A DNA stretch of 64,000 bases. Origin: Billgrantia ethanolica. Its GTDB lineage: Bacteria; Pseudomonadota; Gammaproteobacteria; Pseudomonadales; Halomonadaceae. Position numbers and translations under genes: made by a program. Below are positions 7,001 through 23,501 of this stretch, piece by piece. Location: NCBI RefSeq assembly GCF_021404305.1, contig NZ_JABFTX010000002.1, forward strand, positions 1 through 64,000, read 5' to 3'. Positions within the stretch are counted from its first letter, which is position 1. The number at the start of each line of letters is the position of its first letter. Below the pieces are notes generated by a model. That model did not search any database. It saw only the letters and a program-made list of their open reading frames with translations, and was not told where the DNA came from.

Positions 7001-10000
7001 ATGGCTTACTCATACACTGAGAAAAAACGCATCCGCAAGGATTTCGGCAAACTGCCCCAAGTGATGGATGTGCCCTACCTGCTGGCGATCCAGCTTGATT
7101 CCTACTACGACTTCCTCCAGCAGGACCGCGCGCCCGATGAGCGCCTCGAGACCGGACTGCATGCGGCGTTCAAGTCCGTGTTCCCGATCGAGAGCTTCTC
7201 CGGCAACGCGGCGCTCGAGTACGTCAGCTATCGCTTCGGTACCCCGGCCTTCGACGTCAAGGAGTGCCAGCTGCGTGGCGTCACCTACTCCGCTCCCTTG
7301 CGGGTCAAGGTTCGCTTGATCATCTACGATCGCGACTCTTCCAACAAGGCCATCAAGGACATCAAGGAGCAGGAAGTCTACATGGGGGAGATCCCCCTGA
7401 TGACCGAGAACGGCACCTTCGTGGTCAACGGCACCGAGCGGGTCATCGTCTCCCAGCTGCATCGCTCGCCGGGCGTGTTCTTCGATCATGACAAGGGCAA
7501 GAGCCACTCCTCGGGCAAGCTGCTCTATTCCGCTCGTGTGATTCCTTACCGCGGCTCCTGGCTCGACTTCGAGTTCGATCCCAAGGACAACGTCTTCGTG
7601 CGCATCGACCGTCGCCGCAAGCTGCCGGCCACGGTGCTGCTGCGCGCGCTGGGTATGAGCGCCGAGGAGATCCTCGACGAGTTCTTCGACACCAGCGTCT
7701 TCCACATCGAGAAGAGCGGTTTCTCGGTGGAGCTGGTGCCGTCGCGCCTGCGTGGCGAAACCGCCACCTTCGACATCAAGGATGCGGATGGCAACCTGAT
7801 CGTCGAGGAAGGTCGCCGTATCACCCAGAAGCACATCCGTCAGTTGGAGAAGGCAGGCCTCGAGCGCCTCGAAGTGCCGATGGACTACCTGTTCGGCAAG
7901 ACCCTGGCCAAGGATCAGGTCGATGCCAATACCGGCGAGCTGATCTGCCCCTGCAACAGCGTGATCACCCCGGAACTGCTCGAGAAGCTGGGCCAGGCCG
8001 GCATCACCAAGCTCGAGACGCTGTACACCAACGATCTCGACTGCGGCCCGTTCGTCTCCGAGACCCTGCGTCTGGATACCACCAGCTCGCAGCTCGAGGC
8101 GCTGGTCGAGATCTACCGCATGATGCGCCCCGGCGAGCCGCCCACCAAGGAAGCCGCCGAGACGCTGTTCCACAACCTGTTCTTCACCGAAGACCGCTAC
8201 GACCTTTCCGGCGTCGGTCGCATGAAGTTCAACCGTCGCCTGCGTCGTGATTCCGACGTCGGCTCCGGCGTGCTCGACAATCGTGACATCCTCGACGTGC
8301 TCAAGGAGCTGATCTACATCCGTAACGGCTTCGGCGAAGTCGACGATATCGATCACCTGGGCAACCGTCGTATCCGCTGCGTCGGCGAGATGGCCGAGAA
8401 CCAGTTCCGCGTGGGCCTGGTGCGCGTCGAGCGTGCGGTCAAGGAACGTCTCTCCATGGCCGAGAGCGAAGGCCTGATGCCGCAGGACCTGATCAATGCC
8501 AAGCCGGTGGCGGCGGCGGTCAAGGAGTTCTTCGGTTCCAGCCAGCTCTCGCAGTTCATGGACCAGAACAATCCGCTCTCCGAGGTCACCCACAAGCGCC
8601 GCGTCTCCGCGCTTGGTCCGGGCGGCCTGACCCGCGAGCGGGCCGGCTTCGAGGTGCGCGACGTTCACGCCACCCACTATGGCCGTCTGTGTCCGATCGA
8701 GACCCCGGAAGGCCCGAACATCGGTCTGATCAACTCGCTGGCCACCTATAGCCACACCAACAGCTACGGCTTCCTCGAGACGCCGTATCGCAAGGTGGTG
8801 GATCGCCAGGTCACCGACGAGGTGGTGCACCTCTCGGCCATCGAGGAAGGCGACTTCATCATCGCCCAGGCTTCGGCCACTGTCGATGAGAGCGGCAAGC
8901 TGGTCGACGACCTGGTGCAGGTGCGCCACAAGGGCGAGACCACCTTCATGCGCCCCGAGCAGGTCACCCTGATGGACGTGTCTCCGCGTCAGGTGGTCTC
9001 CGTGGCCGCGGCGCTGATTCCGTTCCTCGAGCACGACGACGCCAACCGAGCTCTGATGGGCTCGAACATGCAGCGTCAGGCGGTGCCGACCCTGCGCGCC
9101 GAAAAGCCGCTGGTGGGTACCGGCATGGAGCGCTTCGTCGCCCGTGACTCCGGCGTATGTGCCGTGGCGCGTCGCGGCGGGGTGATCGACTCGGTCGACG
9201 CCAAGCGCATCGTGGTACGTATCAACGAGGACGAGATCATCGGCGGTGAAGCCGGCGTCGACATCTACAACCTCACCAAGTACGTGCGTTCCAACCAGAA
9301 CACCTGCATGAACCAACGCCCCATCGTGCGTCCGGGCGACGTGGTCGAGCGTGGCGACATCCTGGCCGACGGTCCCTCCGTCGACATGGGCGACCTGGCG
9401 CTGGGCCAGAACATGCGCATCGCCTTCATGCCCTGGAACGGCTACAACTTCGAGGACTCGATTCTGCTCTCGGAGCGCGTGGTGCAGGAGGATCGCTTCA
9501 CCACCATCCATATCCAGGAGCTGACCTGCGTTTCCCGCGATACCAAGCTGGGACCGGAGGAGATCACCTCGGACATCCCCAACGTGGGCGAGTCGGCACT
9601 CTCCAAGCTGGATGAGGCCGGCGTGGTCTACATCGGTGCCGAAGTCGGCCCGGGCGACATCCTGGTGGGCAAGGTCACGCCCAAGGGCGAGACCCAGCTG
9701 ACCCCGGAAGAAAAGCTGCTGCGGGCGATCTTCGGTGAGAAGGCTTCCGACGTGAAGGACACCTCGCTGCGTGCCCCCACCGGCATGCGCGGGACCGTGA
9801 TCGACGTGCAGGTCTTCACCCGCGACGGCGTGGAGAAGGACTCCCGGGCGCTGGCCATCGAGCAGATGCAGCTCGACGAGGTGCGCAAGGACCTGCAGGA
9901 GACCTACCGCATCGCCGAGGACGCCACCTTCGAGCGTCTCAAGCGCACGCTCTCCGGCCAGCCGGTCAATGGCGGACCCAAGCTGAAGAAGGGCGACGTG

Positions 10001-11080
10001 CTCTCCGACAGCTACCTCGACGAACTGCCGCGTCAGCAGTGGTTCAAGCTGCGTCTGCAGGACGAGTCGCTCAACGAGCTGTTGGCCCAGGCCGACGAGC
10101 AGTTGGAGAACCGTCGCAAGGAGATGGAGGAGCGCTTCGAGGACAAGAAGCGCAAGCTGACCCAGGGCGACGACCTGGCGCCGGGCGTGCTCAAGATCGT
10201 CAAGGTCTACATGGCGGTCAAGCGTCGCATCCAGCCGGGTGACAAGATGGCCGGCCGTCACGGTAACAAGGGTGTCATCTCGGCGATCATGCCGGTAGAA
10301 GACATGCCTTTCGACGACAACGGCGTGCCGGTGGACATCGTCCTCAACCCGCTGGGCGTACCGTCGCGGATGAACGTCGGTCAGATCCTCGAGACCCACC
10401 TGGGCCTGGCGGCCCAGGGCCTGGGCGTCAAGATCGACGCTCTGCTGCGCGATGCACGCACCCAGCAGGTGAGCGAGATACGCGAGTTCCTGGGCAAGGT
10501 GTACAACTCCACCGAAGGTACCCGGATCGAGGACATCGAGTCGCTCTCCGACGACGAGGTGATCGCCCTGGCCAAGAACCTGCGCGGCGGTGTGCCGATG
10601 GCCTCGCCGGTCTTCGATGGCGCGGCGGAAAGCGAGATCAAGCACCTGCTGCGCCTGGCGGGTCTGCCGGATTCCGGCCAGATGGCGCTGTACGACGGGC
10701 GTACCGGTGACGCCTTCGACCGCCCGGTGACGGTGGGCTATATGTACATGCTCAAGCTCAACCACCTGGTGGACGACAAGATGCACGCCCGTTCCACTGG
10801 CTCCTACTCGCTCGTCACCCAGCAGCCGCTGGGCGGTAAGGCGCAGTTCGGCGGTCAGCGTTTCGGTGAGATGGAGGTGTGGGCGCTGGAAGCTTACGGC
10901 GCCGCCTATACCCTCCAGGAGATGCTCACGGTGAAGTCCGACGACGTGGAAGGTCGCACCAAGATGTACAAGAGCATCGTCGACGGCGACCACACCATGC
11001 ATGCCGGCATGCCGGAATCCTTCAACGTACTGGTGAAGGAAATCCGTTCGCTGGGCATCGATATCGAGTTAGAGAGCTAG
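7001..11080 (+). CDS. rpoB: DNA-directed RNA polymerase subunit beta
   Basis: Catalytic core subunit of RNA polymerase, forming with beta' the active-site cleft. The 1359 residues run through the usual protrusion, lobes, fork, flap and clamp regions. The rifampicin-binding region is complete and looks wild type ([20 protein letters not shown] then [10 protein letters not shown]). The [12 protein letters not shown] segment near residues 1083-1094 lies by the active centre. The ATG start has an acceptable context and the family N-terminus [16 protein letters not shown]. rpoC follows after 11 bases. Confidence 0.99.
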   Translation: MAYSYTEKKRIRKDFGKLPQVMDVPYLLAIQLDSYYDFLQQDRAPDERLETGLHAAFKSVFPIESFSGNAALEYVSYRFGTPAFDVKECQLRGVTYSAPLRVKVRLIIYDRDSSNKAIKDIKEQEVYMGEIPLMTENGTFVVNGTERVIVSQLHRSPGVFFDHDKGKSHSSGKLLYSARVIPYRGSWLDFEFDPKDNVFVRIDRRRKLPATVLLRALGMSAEEILDEFFDTSVFHIEKSGFSVELVPSRLRGETATFDIKDADGNLIVEEGRRITQKHIRQLEKAGLERLEVPMDYLFGKTLAKDQVDANTGELICPCNSVITPELLEKLGQAGITKLETLYTNDLDCGPFVSETLRLDTTSSQLEALVEIYRMMRPGEPPTKEAAETLFHNLFFTEDRYDLSGVGRMKFNRRLRRDSDVGSGVLDNRDILDVLKELIYIRNGFGEVDDIDHLGNRRIRCVGEMAENQFRVGLVRVERAVKERLSMAESEGLMPQDLINAKPVAAAVKEFFGSSQLSQFMDQNNPLSEVTHKRRVSALGPGGLTRERAGFEVRDVHATHYGRLCPIETPEGPNIGLINSLATYSHTNSYGFLETPYRKVVDRQVTDEVVHLSAIEEGDFIIAQASATVDESGKLVDDLVQVRHKGETTFMRPEQVTLMDVSPRQVVSVAAALIPFLEHDDANRALMGSNMQRQAVPTLRAEKPLVGTGMERFVARDSGVCAVARRGGVIDSVDAKRIVVRINEDEIIGGEAGVDIYNLTKYVRSNQNTCMNQRPIVRPGDVVERGDILADGPSVDMGDLALGQNMRIAFMPWNGYNFEDSILLSERVVQEDRFTTIHIQELTCVSRDTKLGPEEITSDIPNVGESALSKLDEAGVVYIGAEVGPGDILVGKVTPKGETQLTPEEKLLRAIFGEKASDVKDTSLRAPTGMRGTVIDVQVFTRDGVEKDSRALAIEQMQLDEVRKDLQETYRIAEDATFERLKRTLSGQPVNGGPKLKKGDVLSDSYLDELPRQQWFKLRLQDESLNELLAQADEQLENRRKEMEERFEDKKRKLTQGDDLAPGVLKIVKVYMAVKRRIQPGDKMAGRHGNKGVISAIMPVEDMPFDDNGVPVDIVLNPLGVPSRMNVGQILETHLGLAAQGLGVKIDALLRDARTQQVSEIREFLGKVYNSTEGTRIEDIESLSDDEVIALAKNLRGGVPMASPVFDGAAESEIKHLLRLAGLPDSGQMALYDGRTGDAFDRPVTVGYMYMLKLNHLVDDKMHARSTGSYSLVTQQPLGGKAQFGGQRFGEMEVWALEAYGAAYTLQEMLTVKSDDVEGRTKMYKSIVDGDHTMHAGMPESFNVLVKEIRSLGIDIELES

Positions 11081-11091
11081 GAGCCGACTCC

Positions 11092-15312
<4,221 letters not shown>

Positions 15313-15350
15313 GCGAGGTGGGCGTCAGGTGCCGGGAAGCTCCCCGTCGC

Positions 15351-15380
15351 TTGACGCCTGACCCCGTTAGACCTTAGAAT
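15351..15380 (+). promoter_or_regulatory. promoter of the str operon (rpsL-rpsG-fusA-tuf)
   Basis: TTGACG (15351-15356) and TAGAAT (15375-15380) with an 18-base spacer, 77 bases before rpsL. The -35 overlaps the right arm of a GGCGTCA...TGACGCC inverted repeat (15321-15358) that has no T tail and could be a weak rpoC terminator. Confidence 0.7.
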
Positions 15381-15457
15381 GCGCAGCCTTTAACAGTGGG
15401 GTGGGTGCGCCCGCGTCCGCTGAAAGGCAAGGCAACCATTGGAGTCAGCTACACAAC

Positions 15458-15832
15458 ATGGCAACGATCAACCAGCTCGTGCGCAAGCCGCGCAAGCGCC
15501 CCGCCGCCAAGAGCGACGTGCCGGCGCTGCAGGCCTGTCCGCAGAAGCGCGGTGTCTGCACCCGCGTCTATACCACTACCCCGAAGAAGCCGAACTCGGC
15601 CCTGCGTAAGGTCTGCCGTGTGCGCCTGACCAACGGGTTCGAAGTTTCGTCCTACATCGGCGGTGAAGGTCACAACCTTCAGGAACACTCTGTCGTGCTG
15701 ATCCGCGGCGGCCGTGTCAAGGACTTGCCGGGTGTGCGTTACCACACCGTGCGCGGCGCCCTCGACACCTCCGGCGTGCAGAACCGTAAGCAGGGCCGTT
15801 CCAAGTACGGCACCAAGCGTCCGAAGTCCTGA
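15458..15832 (+). CDS. rpsL: 30S ribosomal protein S12
   Basis: Decoding-centre protein contacting helices 18, 27 and 44 of 16S rRNA. The 124 residues equal the E. coli length. The streptomycin-related loops carry the wild-type lysines ([10 protein letters not shown] around 43 and [12 protein letters not shown] around 88), so no resistance substitution is seen. Start ATG 15458 gives the family [12 protein letters not shown]; an upstream in-frame ATG at 15401 was rejected. Confidence 0.98.
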   Translation: MATINQLVRKPRKRPAAKSDVPALQACPQKRGVCTRVYTTTPKKPNSALRKVCRVRLTNGFEVSSYIGGEGHNLQEHSVVLIRGGRVKDLPGVRYHTVRGALDTSGVQNRKQGRSKYGTKRPKS

Positions 15833-15957
15833 TCGGCCTCGAGACGTTACCAGAATCAATTTCGGTCTGATAAGAGTAAGGTCGGGCGTCGCGGGTTCGA
15901 GATGAGCGTGCGGGAGTTCCGGGTTTGCCTGAAAGACCCTTCGATAGAGGGCTTGTC

Positions 15958-16428
15958 ATGCCTAGAAGAAGAGTTGTTGCCAAGCGCGAGATCCTGCCGG
16001 ATCCCAAGTTCGGAAGCGAGCGCCTGGCCAAGTTCATGAACCACCTGATGGTCAGCGGCAAGAAGTCCACAGCTGAGCGTATCGTCTACGGTGCGCTGGA
16101 CACGGTTGCCGAGCGTAGTAAGGAAGAGCCGCTGGAGGTCTTCGATCGCGCGCTGGAAGCCATTCAGCCGATGGTCGAGGTCAAGTCCCGCCGCGTTGGC
16201 GGTGCGACCTATCAGGTGCCCGTGGAAGTTCGTCCCTCGCGTCGCCAGGCGCTGGCCATGCGCTGGTTGGTGGATGCGGCGCGCAAGCGCGGTGAAAAGA
16301 CCATGGTGCAGCGCCTTGCCGGCGAAATGCTCGATGCCGCCGAAGGCAAGGGCTCCGCGGTCAAGAAGCGTGAAGACGTGCATCGCATGGCCGAGGCCAA
16401 CAAGGCGTTCTCGCACTACCGTTTCTAA
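15958..16428 (+). CDS. rpsG: 30S ribosomal protein S7
   Basis: Assembly-initiating protein of the 30S head, next to the E site. The 156 residues start [16 protein letters not shown] and end AFSHYRF, the common short form. The 125-base gap after rpsL is long for an operon; in E. coli the corresponding intercistronic region is where S7 binds to repress its own synthesis, so an equivalent site is likely but its structure was not resolved. The ATG at 15958 is chosen by homology over an in-frame one at 15925. Confidence 0.97.
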   Translation: MPRRRVVAKREILPDPKFGSERLAKFMNHLMVSGKKSTAERIVYGALDTVAERSKEEPLEVFDRALEAIQPMVEVKSRRVGGATYQVPVEVRPSRRQALAMRWLVDAARKRGEKTMVQRLAGEMLDAAEGKGSAVKKREDVHRMAEANKAFSHYRF

Positions 16429-16473
16429 GCGCAGCGCCTCTCAACGCATCGCCAACCAACGGGGAGTTTCACC

Positions 16474-18594
16474 GTGGCACGCAAGACACCTCTCAACCGC
16501 TATCGCAACATCGGGATCTGTGCCCACGTCGACGCGGGCAAGACCACAACCACCGAGCGTGTACTGTTCTACACCGGCTTGTCTCACAAGCTGGGTGAGG
16601 TGCATGACGGTGCGGCGACCACCGACTGGATGGAGCAGGAGCAGGAGCGCGGTATCACCATTACCTCCGCTGCTGTGACGACCTTCTGGAAGGGCATGAA
16701 CCAGCAGTTCGACGAGCATCGCATCAACATCATCGACACCCCTGGGCACGTCGACTTCACCATCGAAGTCGAGCGCTCCCTGCGCGTGCTCGATGGCGCC
16801 GTCGTGGTGCTGTGCGGCAGCTCCGGCGTTCAGCCCCAGACCGAGACCGTCTGGCGCCAGGCCAACAAGTACGAAGTGCCGCGCATGGTGTTCGTCAACA
16901 AGATGGACCGTACCGGCGCCGACTTCTTCATGGTCGTGAAGCAGCTCAAGGAGCGCCTGAACGCCAACGCCGTGCCGATCCAGATCAACTGGGGCACCGA
17001 GGACGAGTTCAAGGGCGTCATCGATCTGATCGAGATGAAGGCGATCCTTTGGAACGAAGCCGACCAGGGCATGAGCTACGAGCTCGTCGACATTCCCGCC
17101 GAGCTCCAGGAGACGGCCGAGGAGTATCGCGAGCAGATGGTCGAAGCCGCTGCCGAAGCCTCCGAAGAGCTGATGGACAAGTACCTCGAAGAGGGTGAGC
17201 TCACCAAGGAGGAGATCAAGGCCGGTCTGCGTCGTCGCACTCTGGACAACGAAATCGTGCTGGTCACCTGCGGCTCCGCGTTCAAGAACAAGGGCGTGCA
17301 GGCGGTGCTCGACGCCGTGATCGAGTACATGCCGTCTCCAGCCGAGGTCAAGGCCATCGAGGGTGAGCTGGACGACAAGGATGGCACCGTCGCCACGCGT
17401 GAAGCGGACGACAGTGCTCCTTTTGCCGCCCTGGCATTCAAGATCGCCACCGATCCCTTCGTCGGTACCCTGACCTTCATTCGCGTCTACTCGGGCGTGC
17501 TGAAGTCGGGCGACAGCGTCTATAACTCGGTCAAGCAGAAGAAAGAGCGCGTTGGTCGTATCGTGCAGATGCATGCCAACTCCCGCGAAGAGATCAAGGA
17601 AATTCTGGCCGGCGACATCGCCGCCTGCATCGGCTTGAAGGACGTCACCACCGGTGACACCCTGTGCGACCTGGAGAACAAGATCATTCTCGAGCGCATG
17701 GAATTCCCGGAGCCGGTCATCTCGGTGGCCGTAGAGCCGAAGTCCAAGGCCGACCAGGAGAAGATGGGCGTGGCGCTGGGCAAACTGGCCCAGGAAGATC
17801 CGTCATTCCGCGTCAAGACCGACGAAGAGACCGGTCAGACCATCATCTCTGGTATGGGCGAGCTGCACCTCGACATCATCGTCGACCGCATGCGTCGCGA
17901 GTTCAAGGTCGAGGCCAACATCGGCAAGCCGCAGGTGGCTTACCGCGAAACCATTCGCGGTAAGGTCGAGCAGGAAGGCAAGTTCGTGCGTCAGTCAGGC
18001 GGTCGTGGCCAGTACGGTCATGTCTGGCTGCGCATCGAGCCGCTCACCGAGGCGGACAAGGGCGAAGACGAAGAGATGCACTTCAAGTTCGCTTCCGAGA
18101 TCGTCGGCGGTGTGGTACCCAAGGAGTACGTGGGTGCCGTCGAGAAAGGGGCCTACGAGCAGCTGCAGAACGGTGTCATCGCGGGTTACCCGATGATCGA
18201 CGTCAAGGTCACGCTGTACGATGGCTCCTACCATGACGTGGACTCGAACGAGAACGCGTTCAAGGTCGCCTCTTCCATGGCTGTCAAGGAAGGGGCCCGC
18301 AAGGCCAAGGCCGTGCTGCTGGAACCGGTGATGAAGGTCGAAGTCGTGACCCCCGAGGATTTCATGGGTGACGTCATGGGCGACCTGAACCGTCGCCGCG
18401 GTCTGGTGCAAGGCATGGATGACTCTTCCTCCGGCAAGATCATCCGCGCGATGGTGCCTCTGGGCGAGATGTTCGGTTATGCAACCGATCTGCGTTCTCA
18501 GACCCAGGGTCGTGCGAGCTACGTTATGGAGTTCGCGAAGTACGAAGAGGCGCCCTCCAGCATCGTTGAAGCCGTCATCAACCAGAAAGGCTAA
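16474..18594 (+). CDS. fusA: elongation factor G
   Basis: Translational GTPase that drives translocation and, with RRF, ribosome recycling. The 706 residues show all G motifs: AHVDAGKTT (G1), the RGITI switch, DTPGHVDF (G3), NKMD (G4) and a C-terminal domain IV beginning near 485. GTG start after GGGGAG. It lies 45 bases after rpsG and 30 before tuf in the conserved str operon order. Nothing unusual is seen at residues associated with fusidic acid resistance, though they were not checked one by one. Confidence 0.98.
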   Translation: MARKTPLNRYRNIGICAHVDAGKTTTTERVLFYTGLSHKLGEVHDGAATTDWMEQEQERGITITSAAVTTFWKGMNQQFDEHRINIIDTPGHVDFTIEVERSLRVLDGAVVVLCGSSGVQPQTETVWRQANKYEVPRMVFVNKMDRTGADFFMVVKQLKERLNANAVPIQINWGTEDEFKGVIDLIEMKAILWNEADQGMSYELVDIPAELQETAEEYREQMVEAAAEASEELMDKYLEEGELTKEEIKAGLRRRTLDNEIVLVTCGSAFKNKGVQAVLDAVIEYMPSPAEVKAIEGELDDKDGTVATREADDSAPFAALAFKIATDPFVGTLTFIRVYSGVLKSGDSVYNSVKQKKERVGRIVQMHANSREEIKEILAGDIAACIGLKDVTTGDTLCDLENKIILERMEFPEPVISVAVEPKSKADQEKMGVALGKLAQEDPSFRVKTDEETGQTIISGMGELHLDIIVDRMRREFKVEANIGKPQVAYRETIRGKVEQEGKFVRQSGGRGQYGHVWLRIEPLTEADKGEDEEMHFKFASEIVGGVVPKEYVGAVEKGAYEQLQNGVIAGYPMIDVKVTLYDGSYHDVDSNENAFKVASSMAVKEGARKAKAVLLEPVMKVEVVTPEDFMGDVMGDLNRRRGLVQGMDDSSSGKIIRAMVPLGEMFGYATDLRSQTQGRASYVMEFAKYEEAPSSIVEAVINQKG

Positions 18595-18624
18595 CCGCTA
18601 GCAAACGTTAAAGAGGTTATCGAA

Positions 18625-19818
<1,194 letters not shown>

Positions 19819-19840
19819 GCCCTGGGCTACTGACTGATCG

Positions 19841-19868
19841 AAGGGGGCTCCGCGAGGAGCCCCCTTTC
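19841..19868 (+). terminator. terminator of the str operon
   Basis: AAGGGGGCTC / cgcgag / GAGCCCCCTTT, a ten-pair stem directly after tuf, separating the str and S10 operons. Confidence 0.92.
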
Positions 19869-19889
19869 TGCGCACCTGATGCAGAGTGT

Positions 19890-19918
19890 TTGACTCTCGC
19901 ATCCGGCGTGCATATAAT
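19890..19918 (+). promoter_or_regulatory. promoter of the S10 operon
   Basis: TTGACT (19890-19895) and a perfect TATAAT (19913-19918) with a 17-base spacer, about 65 bases before rpsJ. Close to consensus, as expected for a strong ribosomal-protein promoter. Confidence 0.9.
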
Positions 19919-19982
19919 GCGCATCCTTTGAATGCGTGGGTAGGCGGCTGGCGCCGTCGACATCCATTGGAGTTTAGGGCAA

Positions 19983-20294
19983 ATGCAGAACCAGAAGATT
20001 CGCATTCGGTTGAAGGCATTCGACCATCGCCTGATCGACCAGTCCGCCGCGGAGATCGTTGATACCGCCAAGCGTACTGGTGCTCAGGTGCGCGGTCCGA
20101 TCCCGCTGCCGACCAATCGTGAGCGCTATACCGTGCTGATCTCGCCGCACGTCAACAAAGACGCGCGTGACCAGTACGAGATTCGCACTCACAAGCGTGT
20201 GCTCGATATCGTCGAGCCGACCGAAAAGACCGTCGACGCCCTGATGAAGCTCGACCTCGCCGCCGGCGTGGACGTTCAGATCAAGCTCGACTAA
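19983..20294 (+). CDS. rpsJ: 30S ribosomal protein S10 (NusE)
   Basis: Protein of the 30S head that also binds NusB and NusG in antitermination complexes. Its 103 residues equal the E. coli length and start [19 protein letters not shown]; the loop [19 protein letters not shown] is intact. First gene of the S10 operon, under the near-consensus promoter. It is separated from rplC by an unusually long 150-base gap that looks structured. Confidence 0.98.
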   Translation: MQNQKIRIRLKAFDHRLIDQSAAEIVDTAKRTGAQVRGPIPLPTNRERYTVLISPHVNKDARDQYEIRTHKRVLDIVEPTEKTVDALMKLDLAAGVDVQIKLD

Positions 20295-20444
20295 CCACAC
20301 TAGACACCCGCGGCCCAGCGCTCTTTCAAGTGAGTGAGAGCAGCAGCCGCCACGCCGTGATGGCGTCATACAACGTGCTAGTGGAATGCTCTGGAAAGGG
20401 CAGCCATAGCGGGTGATAGCCCCGTACACTAAAGGAGACTGAGA
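20295..20444 (+). promoter_or_regulatory. long, possibly structured rpsJ-rplC intergenic region
   Basis: Seen: CACTAG (20298-20303) can pair with CTAGTG (20378-20383), enclosing GCTCT/AGAGC and ACGCC/GGCGT hairpins, and a GGGC/GCCC stem precedes the rplC Shine-Dalgarno AAGGAGA. Other gaps in this operon are mostly under 40 bases. Inference: a regulatory RNA (for example an L4 or L3 target) or an internal processing site. No family match was established. Confidence 0.4.
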
Positions 20445-21083
20445 ATGACTATCGGTTTGCTCGGTAGAAAGGCCGGCATGACCCGTGTCTTTACCGAAGA
20501 TGGCGCTTCCGTGCCCGTAACCGTGATCGAGGTTGAGCCGAATCGTGTCGCCAGCGTGCGGACCATCGAGTCCGACGGCTATGCGGCGATTCAGGTCACA
20601 ACCGGCTCCCGCAAGGCCAAGCACCTCACCAAGGCTCAGGCAGGTCAGTACGCCAAGGCAGGTATCGAGGCCGGTCGTTCGCTGATGGAGTTCCGCCTCG
20701 CTGAAGGTGAGGAAGCTCCGGATGTGGGCGGCGAACTCACCGTATCCCTCTTCGAAGCTGGTCAGAAGGTCGACGTGACCGGCACCTCCAAGGGCAAGGG
20801 CTTCCAGGGCGCCGTCAAGCGCTGGAATTTCCGTACCCAGGATGCCACCCACGGCAACTCCCTGTCGCATCGTGCGCCGGGTTCCATCGGTATGTGTCAG
20901 ACTCCGGGTCGCGTCTTCAAGGGCAAGAAGATGGCCGGTCAGATGGGCAACGTCCGCTGTACCGTCCAGAGCCTCGAAGTCGTGCGGGTCGATGCCGAGC
21001 GCAACCTGCTGTTGATCAAGGGTGCCGTGCCCGGTGCTACCGGCAGCGACGTCATCGTTCGCAGCGCCGTCAAAGCTGGCTGA
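20445..21083 (+). CDS. rplC: 50S ribosomal protein L3
   Basis: Early-assembly 23S-binding protein whose long loop reaches the peptidyl-transferase centre. The 212 residues start with [15 protein letters not shown]. The loop segment with [13 protein letters not shown] and [10 protein letters not shown], including the glutamine that is methylated in E. coli, is conserved. It has a good AAGGAG Shine-Dalgarno and is 14 bases upstream of rplD. Confidence 0.97.
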   Translation: MTIGLLGRKAGMTRVFTEDGASVPVTVIEVEPNRVASVRTIESDGYAAIQVTTGSRKAKHLTKAQAGQYAKAGIEAGRSLMEFRLAEGEEAPDVGGELTVSLFEAGQKVDVTGTSKGKGFQGAVKRWNFRTQDATHGNSLSHRAPGSIGMCQTPGRVFKGKKMAGQMGNVRCTVQSLEVVRVDAERNLLLIKGAVPGATGSDVIVRSAVKAG

Positions 21084-21097
21084 AGGGGAGAGATCCG

Positions 21098-21703
21098 ATG
21101 AATCTGAATCTTGCTGCAGGCGCGGGTACTGTCGAAGTCGCCGACGCCACCTTTGGCAAAGAATTCAACGAGGCGCTGGTTCACCAGGTCGTCACCGCCT
21201 ATCTGGCCGGTGGTCGCCAGGGCACCCGTGCTCAGAAGACCCGTTCCGACGTTCGCGGCGGTGGCAAGAAGCCGTGGCGTCAGAAGGGCACCGGTCGCGC
21301 TCGCGCCGGTACCATCCGTTCGCCGCTGTGGCGCAGCGGTGGTGTGACCTTCGCGGCCCGTCCGCAGGATCACTCGCAGAAGGTCAACCGCAAGATGTAT
21401 CGCGCCGCGATGCGTTCCATCCTGTCCGAGCTGGTGCGCCAGGAGCGTCTGATCGCCATCGACGAGTTTACCGTCGATGCACCGAAGACCAAGCAGCTGG
21501 TGGCCAAGCTCAACGAGCTGGGTCTGGAGAAGGCGCTGATCGTCACCGAGGAAGTCGACGAGAAGCTCTATCTGGCCGCCCGCAACATCCCCAACGTGGA
21601 TGTGGTGGACGTGGCTGCTGCCGATCCGGTGAGCCTGATCGCCTTCGACAAGGTGCTGGTCACCGTCTCTGCTCTGCGTAAATTCGAGGAGAAGCTGGCA
21701 TGA
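21098..21703 (+). CDS. rplD: 50S ribosomal protein L4
   Basis: Lines the upper exit tunnel. In E. coli free L4 also represses the whole S10 operon by attenuation and translational control. The 201 residues equal the E. coli length. The tunnel loop with [15 protein letters not shown] is intact, with no deletion of the kind linked to macrolide resistance. ATG 21098 follows GGGGAGAGATCCG, and its stop overlaps the rplW start by four bases. Confidence 0.97.
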   Translation: MNLNLAAGAGTVEVADATFGKEFNEALVHQVVTAYLAGGRQGTRAQKTRSDVRGGGKKPWRQKGTGRARAGTIRSPLWRSGGVTFAARPQDHSQKVNRKMYRAAMRSILSELVRQERLIAIDEFTVDAPKTKQLVAKLNELGLEKALIVTEEVDEKLYLAARNIPNVDVVDVAAADPVSLIAFDKVLVTVSALRKFEEKLA

Positions 21704-21996
21704 ACCAGGAGCGCGTATTCAAGGTTCTGCTTGGTCCGCACGTGACCGAGAAGGCCGCTTTCGCCGCCGAGCGCAACCAGTATGTGTTCAAGGTGGCCAG
21801 CGACGCGACCAAGCCCGAAATCAAGCAGGCCGTTCAGGTGCTGTTTGGCAAGAAGGTCGACCGCGTCCAGGTGCTGAACATGAAGGGCAAGACCAAGCGC
21901 AGCGCGCACGGTCTGGGCCGCCGTCAGGGTTACCGCAAGGCGTACGTGACCCTGGCAGCTGGTGAAACGCTCGAAGACTTCACTGGCGCCGAATAA
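21700..21996 (+). CDS. rplW: 50S ribosomal protein L23
   Basis: Sits at the tunnel exit and is the docking site for trigger factor and SRP. The 98 residues contain the [11 protein letters not shown] and VNVLNMKGK-like segment ([12 protein letters not shown]). It is translationally coupled to rplD by an ATGA overlap and followed by rplB after 17 bases. Confidence 0.97.
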   Translation: MNQERVFKVLLGPHVTEKAAFAAERNQYVFKVASDATKPEIKQAVQVLFGKKVDRVQVLNMKGKTKRSAHGLGRRQGYRKAYVTLAAGETLEDFTGAE

Positions 21997-22013
21997 GGGC
22001 AGGAGTACGGATC

Positions 22014-22841
22014 ATGGCAATCGTCAAGACAAAACCCACATCCGCCGGTCGTCGCCACGTCGTCAAGGTCGTCAGCGAAGACCTGCACAAGGGCAAGCCC
22101 TACGCGCCGCTGCTGGAAAAGCAGTCGCGCAGCGGTGGACGTAACAACAACGGTCGCATCACCACCCGCCACGTGGGCGGTGGTCACCGTCAGCATTACC
22201 GGATCGTCGACTTCAAGCGCACCAAGGATGGCATTCCTGCCATCGTCGAGCGCCTCGAGTACGATCCCAACCGTAGCGCCCACATCGCGCTGCTGAAGTA
22301 CCTGGACGGCGAGCGTCGTTACATCATCGCGCCCAAGGGCGTGAGTGCTGGCGACAAGCTCGAGTCCGGCGTGAATGCAGCAATCAAGAAGGGCAACACC
22401 CTTCCGCTGCGCAACATCCCGCTGGGTTCCACCGTTCACTGCATCGAGCTCAAGCCCGGCAAGGGCGCCCAGATCGCTCGCAGTGCCGGTACCAGCGCCC
22501 AGTTGGTCGCTCGTGAAGGCAGCTATGCCACCCTGCGTCTGCGCTCCGGCGAGATGCGCAAGGTGCTGGCCGACTGCCGTGCGACCCTGGGTGAAGTGAG
22601 CAATTCTGAGCACAGCCTGCGTCAACTTGGCAAGGCCGGTGCAAAGCGCTGGAGAGGCGTGCGTCCGACCGTTCGCGGTGTCGCGATGAACCCGGTGGAT
22701 CACCCGCACGGTGGCGGTGAAGGCCGCACCAGCGGTGGTCGTCATCCGGTTACGCCGTGGGGTGTGCCCACCAAGGGCCACAAGACCCGCAAGAACAAGC
22801 GCACTGATGCGCTGATCGTTCGCCGCCGCAAGGCCAAGTAA
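22014..22841 (+). CDS. rplB: 50S ribosomal protein L2
   Basis: Core 23S-binding protein needed for peptidyl transfer and subunit joining. The 275 residues show the conserved [17 protein letters not shown] (about 41-57) and, near the C-terminus, [16 protein letters not shown] with the essential histidine. Start ATG 22014 after AGGAG. It is 22 bases upstream of rpsS. Confidence 0.98.
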   Translation: MAIVKTKPTSAGRRHVVKVVSEDLHKGKPYAPLLEKQSRSGGRNNNGRITTRHVGGGHRQHYRIVDFKRTKDGIPAIVERLEYDPNRSAHIALLKYLDGERRYIIAPKGVSAGDKLESGVNAAIKKGNTLPLRNIPLGSTVHCIELKPGKGAQIARSAGTSAQLVAREGSYATLRLRSGEMRKVLADCRATLGEVSNSEHSLRQLGKAGAKRWRGVRPTVRGVAMNPVDHPHGGGEGRTSGGRHPVTPWGVPTKGHKTRKNKRTDALIVRRRKAK

Positions 22842-22863
22842 CAGACACTAAGAGGTAACGGCT

Positions 22864-23139
22864 GTGCCACGTTCACTGAAGAAAGGTCCTTTTATCGACC
22901 TTCATCTGCTGAAGAAGGTTGAGGCTGCAGTGGAGAAGAACGACCGCAAACCGATCAAGACCTGGTCGCGTCGTTCCATGATCCTGCCGAACATGGTCGG
23001 GCTCACCATTGCTGTCCATAACGGTCGCCAACACGTCCCGGTGCACGTCTCCGAGGAAATGGTTGGCCACAAGCTGGGCGAATTCGCTGCCACCCGCACC
23101 TATCGCGGTCATGCGGCGGACAAGAAAGCCAAACGGTAA
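22864..23139 (+). CDS. rpsS: 30S ribosomal protein S19
   Basis: Head protein bound with S13 near the A-site finger. The 91 residues begin [18 protein letters not shown] and contain [13 protein letters not shown] [10 protein letters not shown] and GHKLGEF. GTG start with AAGAGGTAA upstream, fixed by the family N-terminus. Confidence 0.97.
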   Translation: MPRSLKKGPFIDLHLLKKVEAAVEKNDRKPIKTWSRRSMILPNMVGLTIAVHNGRQHVPVHVSEEMVGHKLGEFAATRTYRGHAADKKAKR

Positions 23140-23157
23140 GCCAGAGAGGATTGAGAG

Positions 23158-23490
23158 ATGGAAGTCACAGCTAAGCTGCGTGGCGCTCGTTTATCCGCCC
23201 AGAAGGCCCGTTTGGTGGCTGACCAGGTGCGCGGTAAGCCTGTCGCCGAGGCGCTCGACCTGCTGACCTTCTCACCGAAGAAGGCTGCCAAGCTGGTCAA
23301 GAAAGTGCTGCAGTCCGCCATCGCGAATGCGGAAGAAAACAACGGCATGGATATCGACGAGCTGCGTGTCTCGACCATCTGCGTCGATGAGGGCATGACG
23401 CTCAAGCGCATCAAGCCGCGGGCCAAGGGTCGCGCGGATCGCATCCTGAAGCGCACGTGCCACATCACCGTCAAGGTAGCCGAGAAGTAG
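23158..23490 (+). CDS. rplV: 50S ribosomal protein L22
   Basis: Its extended hairpin lines the exit tunnel opposite L4. The 110 residues equal the E. coli length. The hairpin tip with [17 protein letters not shown] shows no deletion of the kind linked to macrolide resistance. Good AGAGGA Shine-Dalgarno, 18 bases after rpsS and 11 before rpsC. Confidence 0.97.
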   Translation: MEVTAKLRGARLSAQKARLVADQVRGKPVAEALDLLTFSPKKAAKLVKKVLQSAIANAEENNGMDIDELRVSTICVDEGMTLKRIKPRAKGRADRILKRTCHITVKVAEK

Positions 23491-23501
23491 GAGTCGACCA
23501 G

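Noticed and set aside
10498..10507. GGTGTACAAC, identical to the operator core at 51675-51684.
   Set aside because: It is in the middle of rpoB coding sequence (codons for Val-Tyr-Asn) and has no partner repeat.
7010..11002. A 4 kb open frame on the minus strand opposite rpoB (and another at 11125-15237 opposite rpoC).
   Set aside because: These are mirror frames caused by high GC and strong codon bias of highly expressed genes; the translations are low-complexity and match no family, while rpoB and rpoC are certain.
10879..11091. In-frame upstream extension of rpoC into rpoB, suggesting an rpoBC fusion.
   Set aside because: rpoB ends at 11080 in a different frame, and rpoC has its own AGGAG and the family start at 11092.
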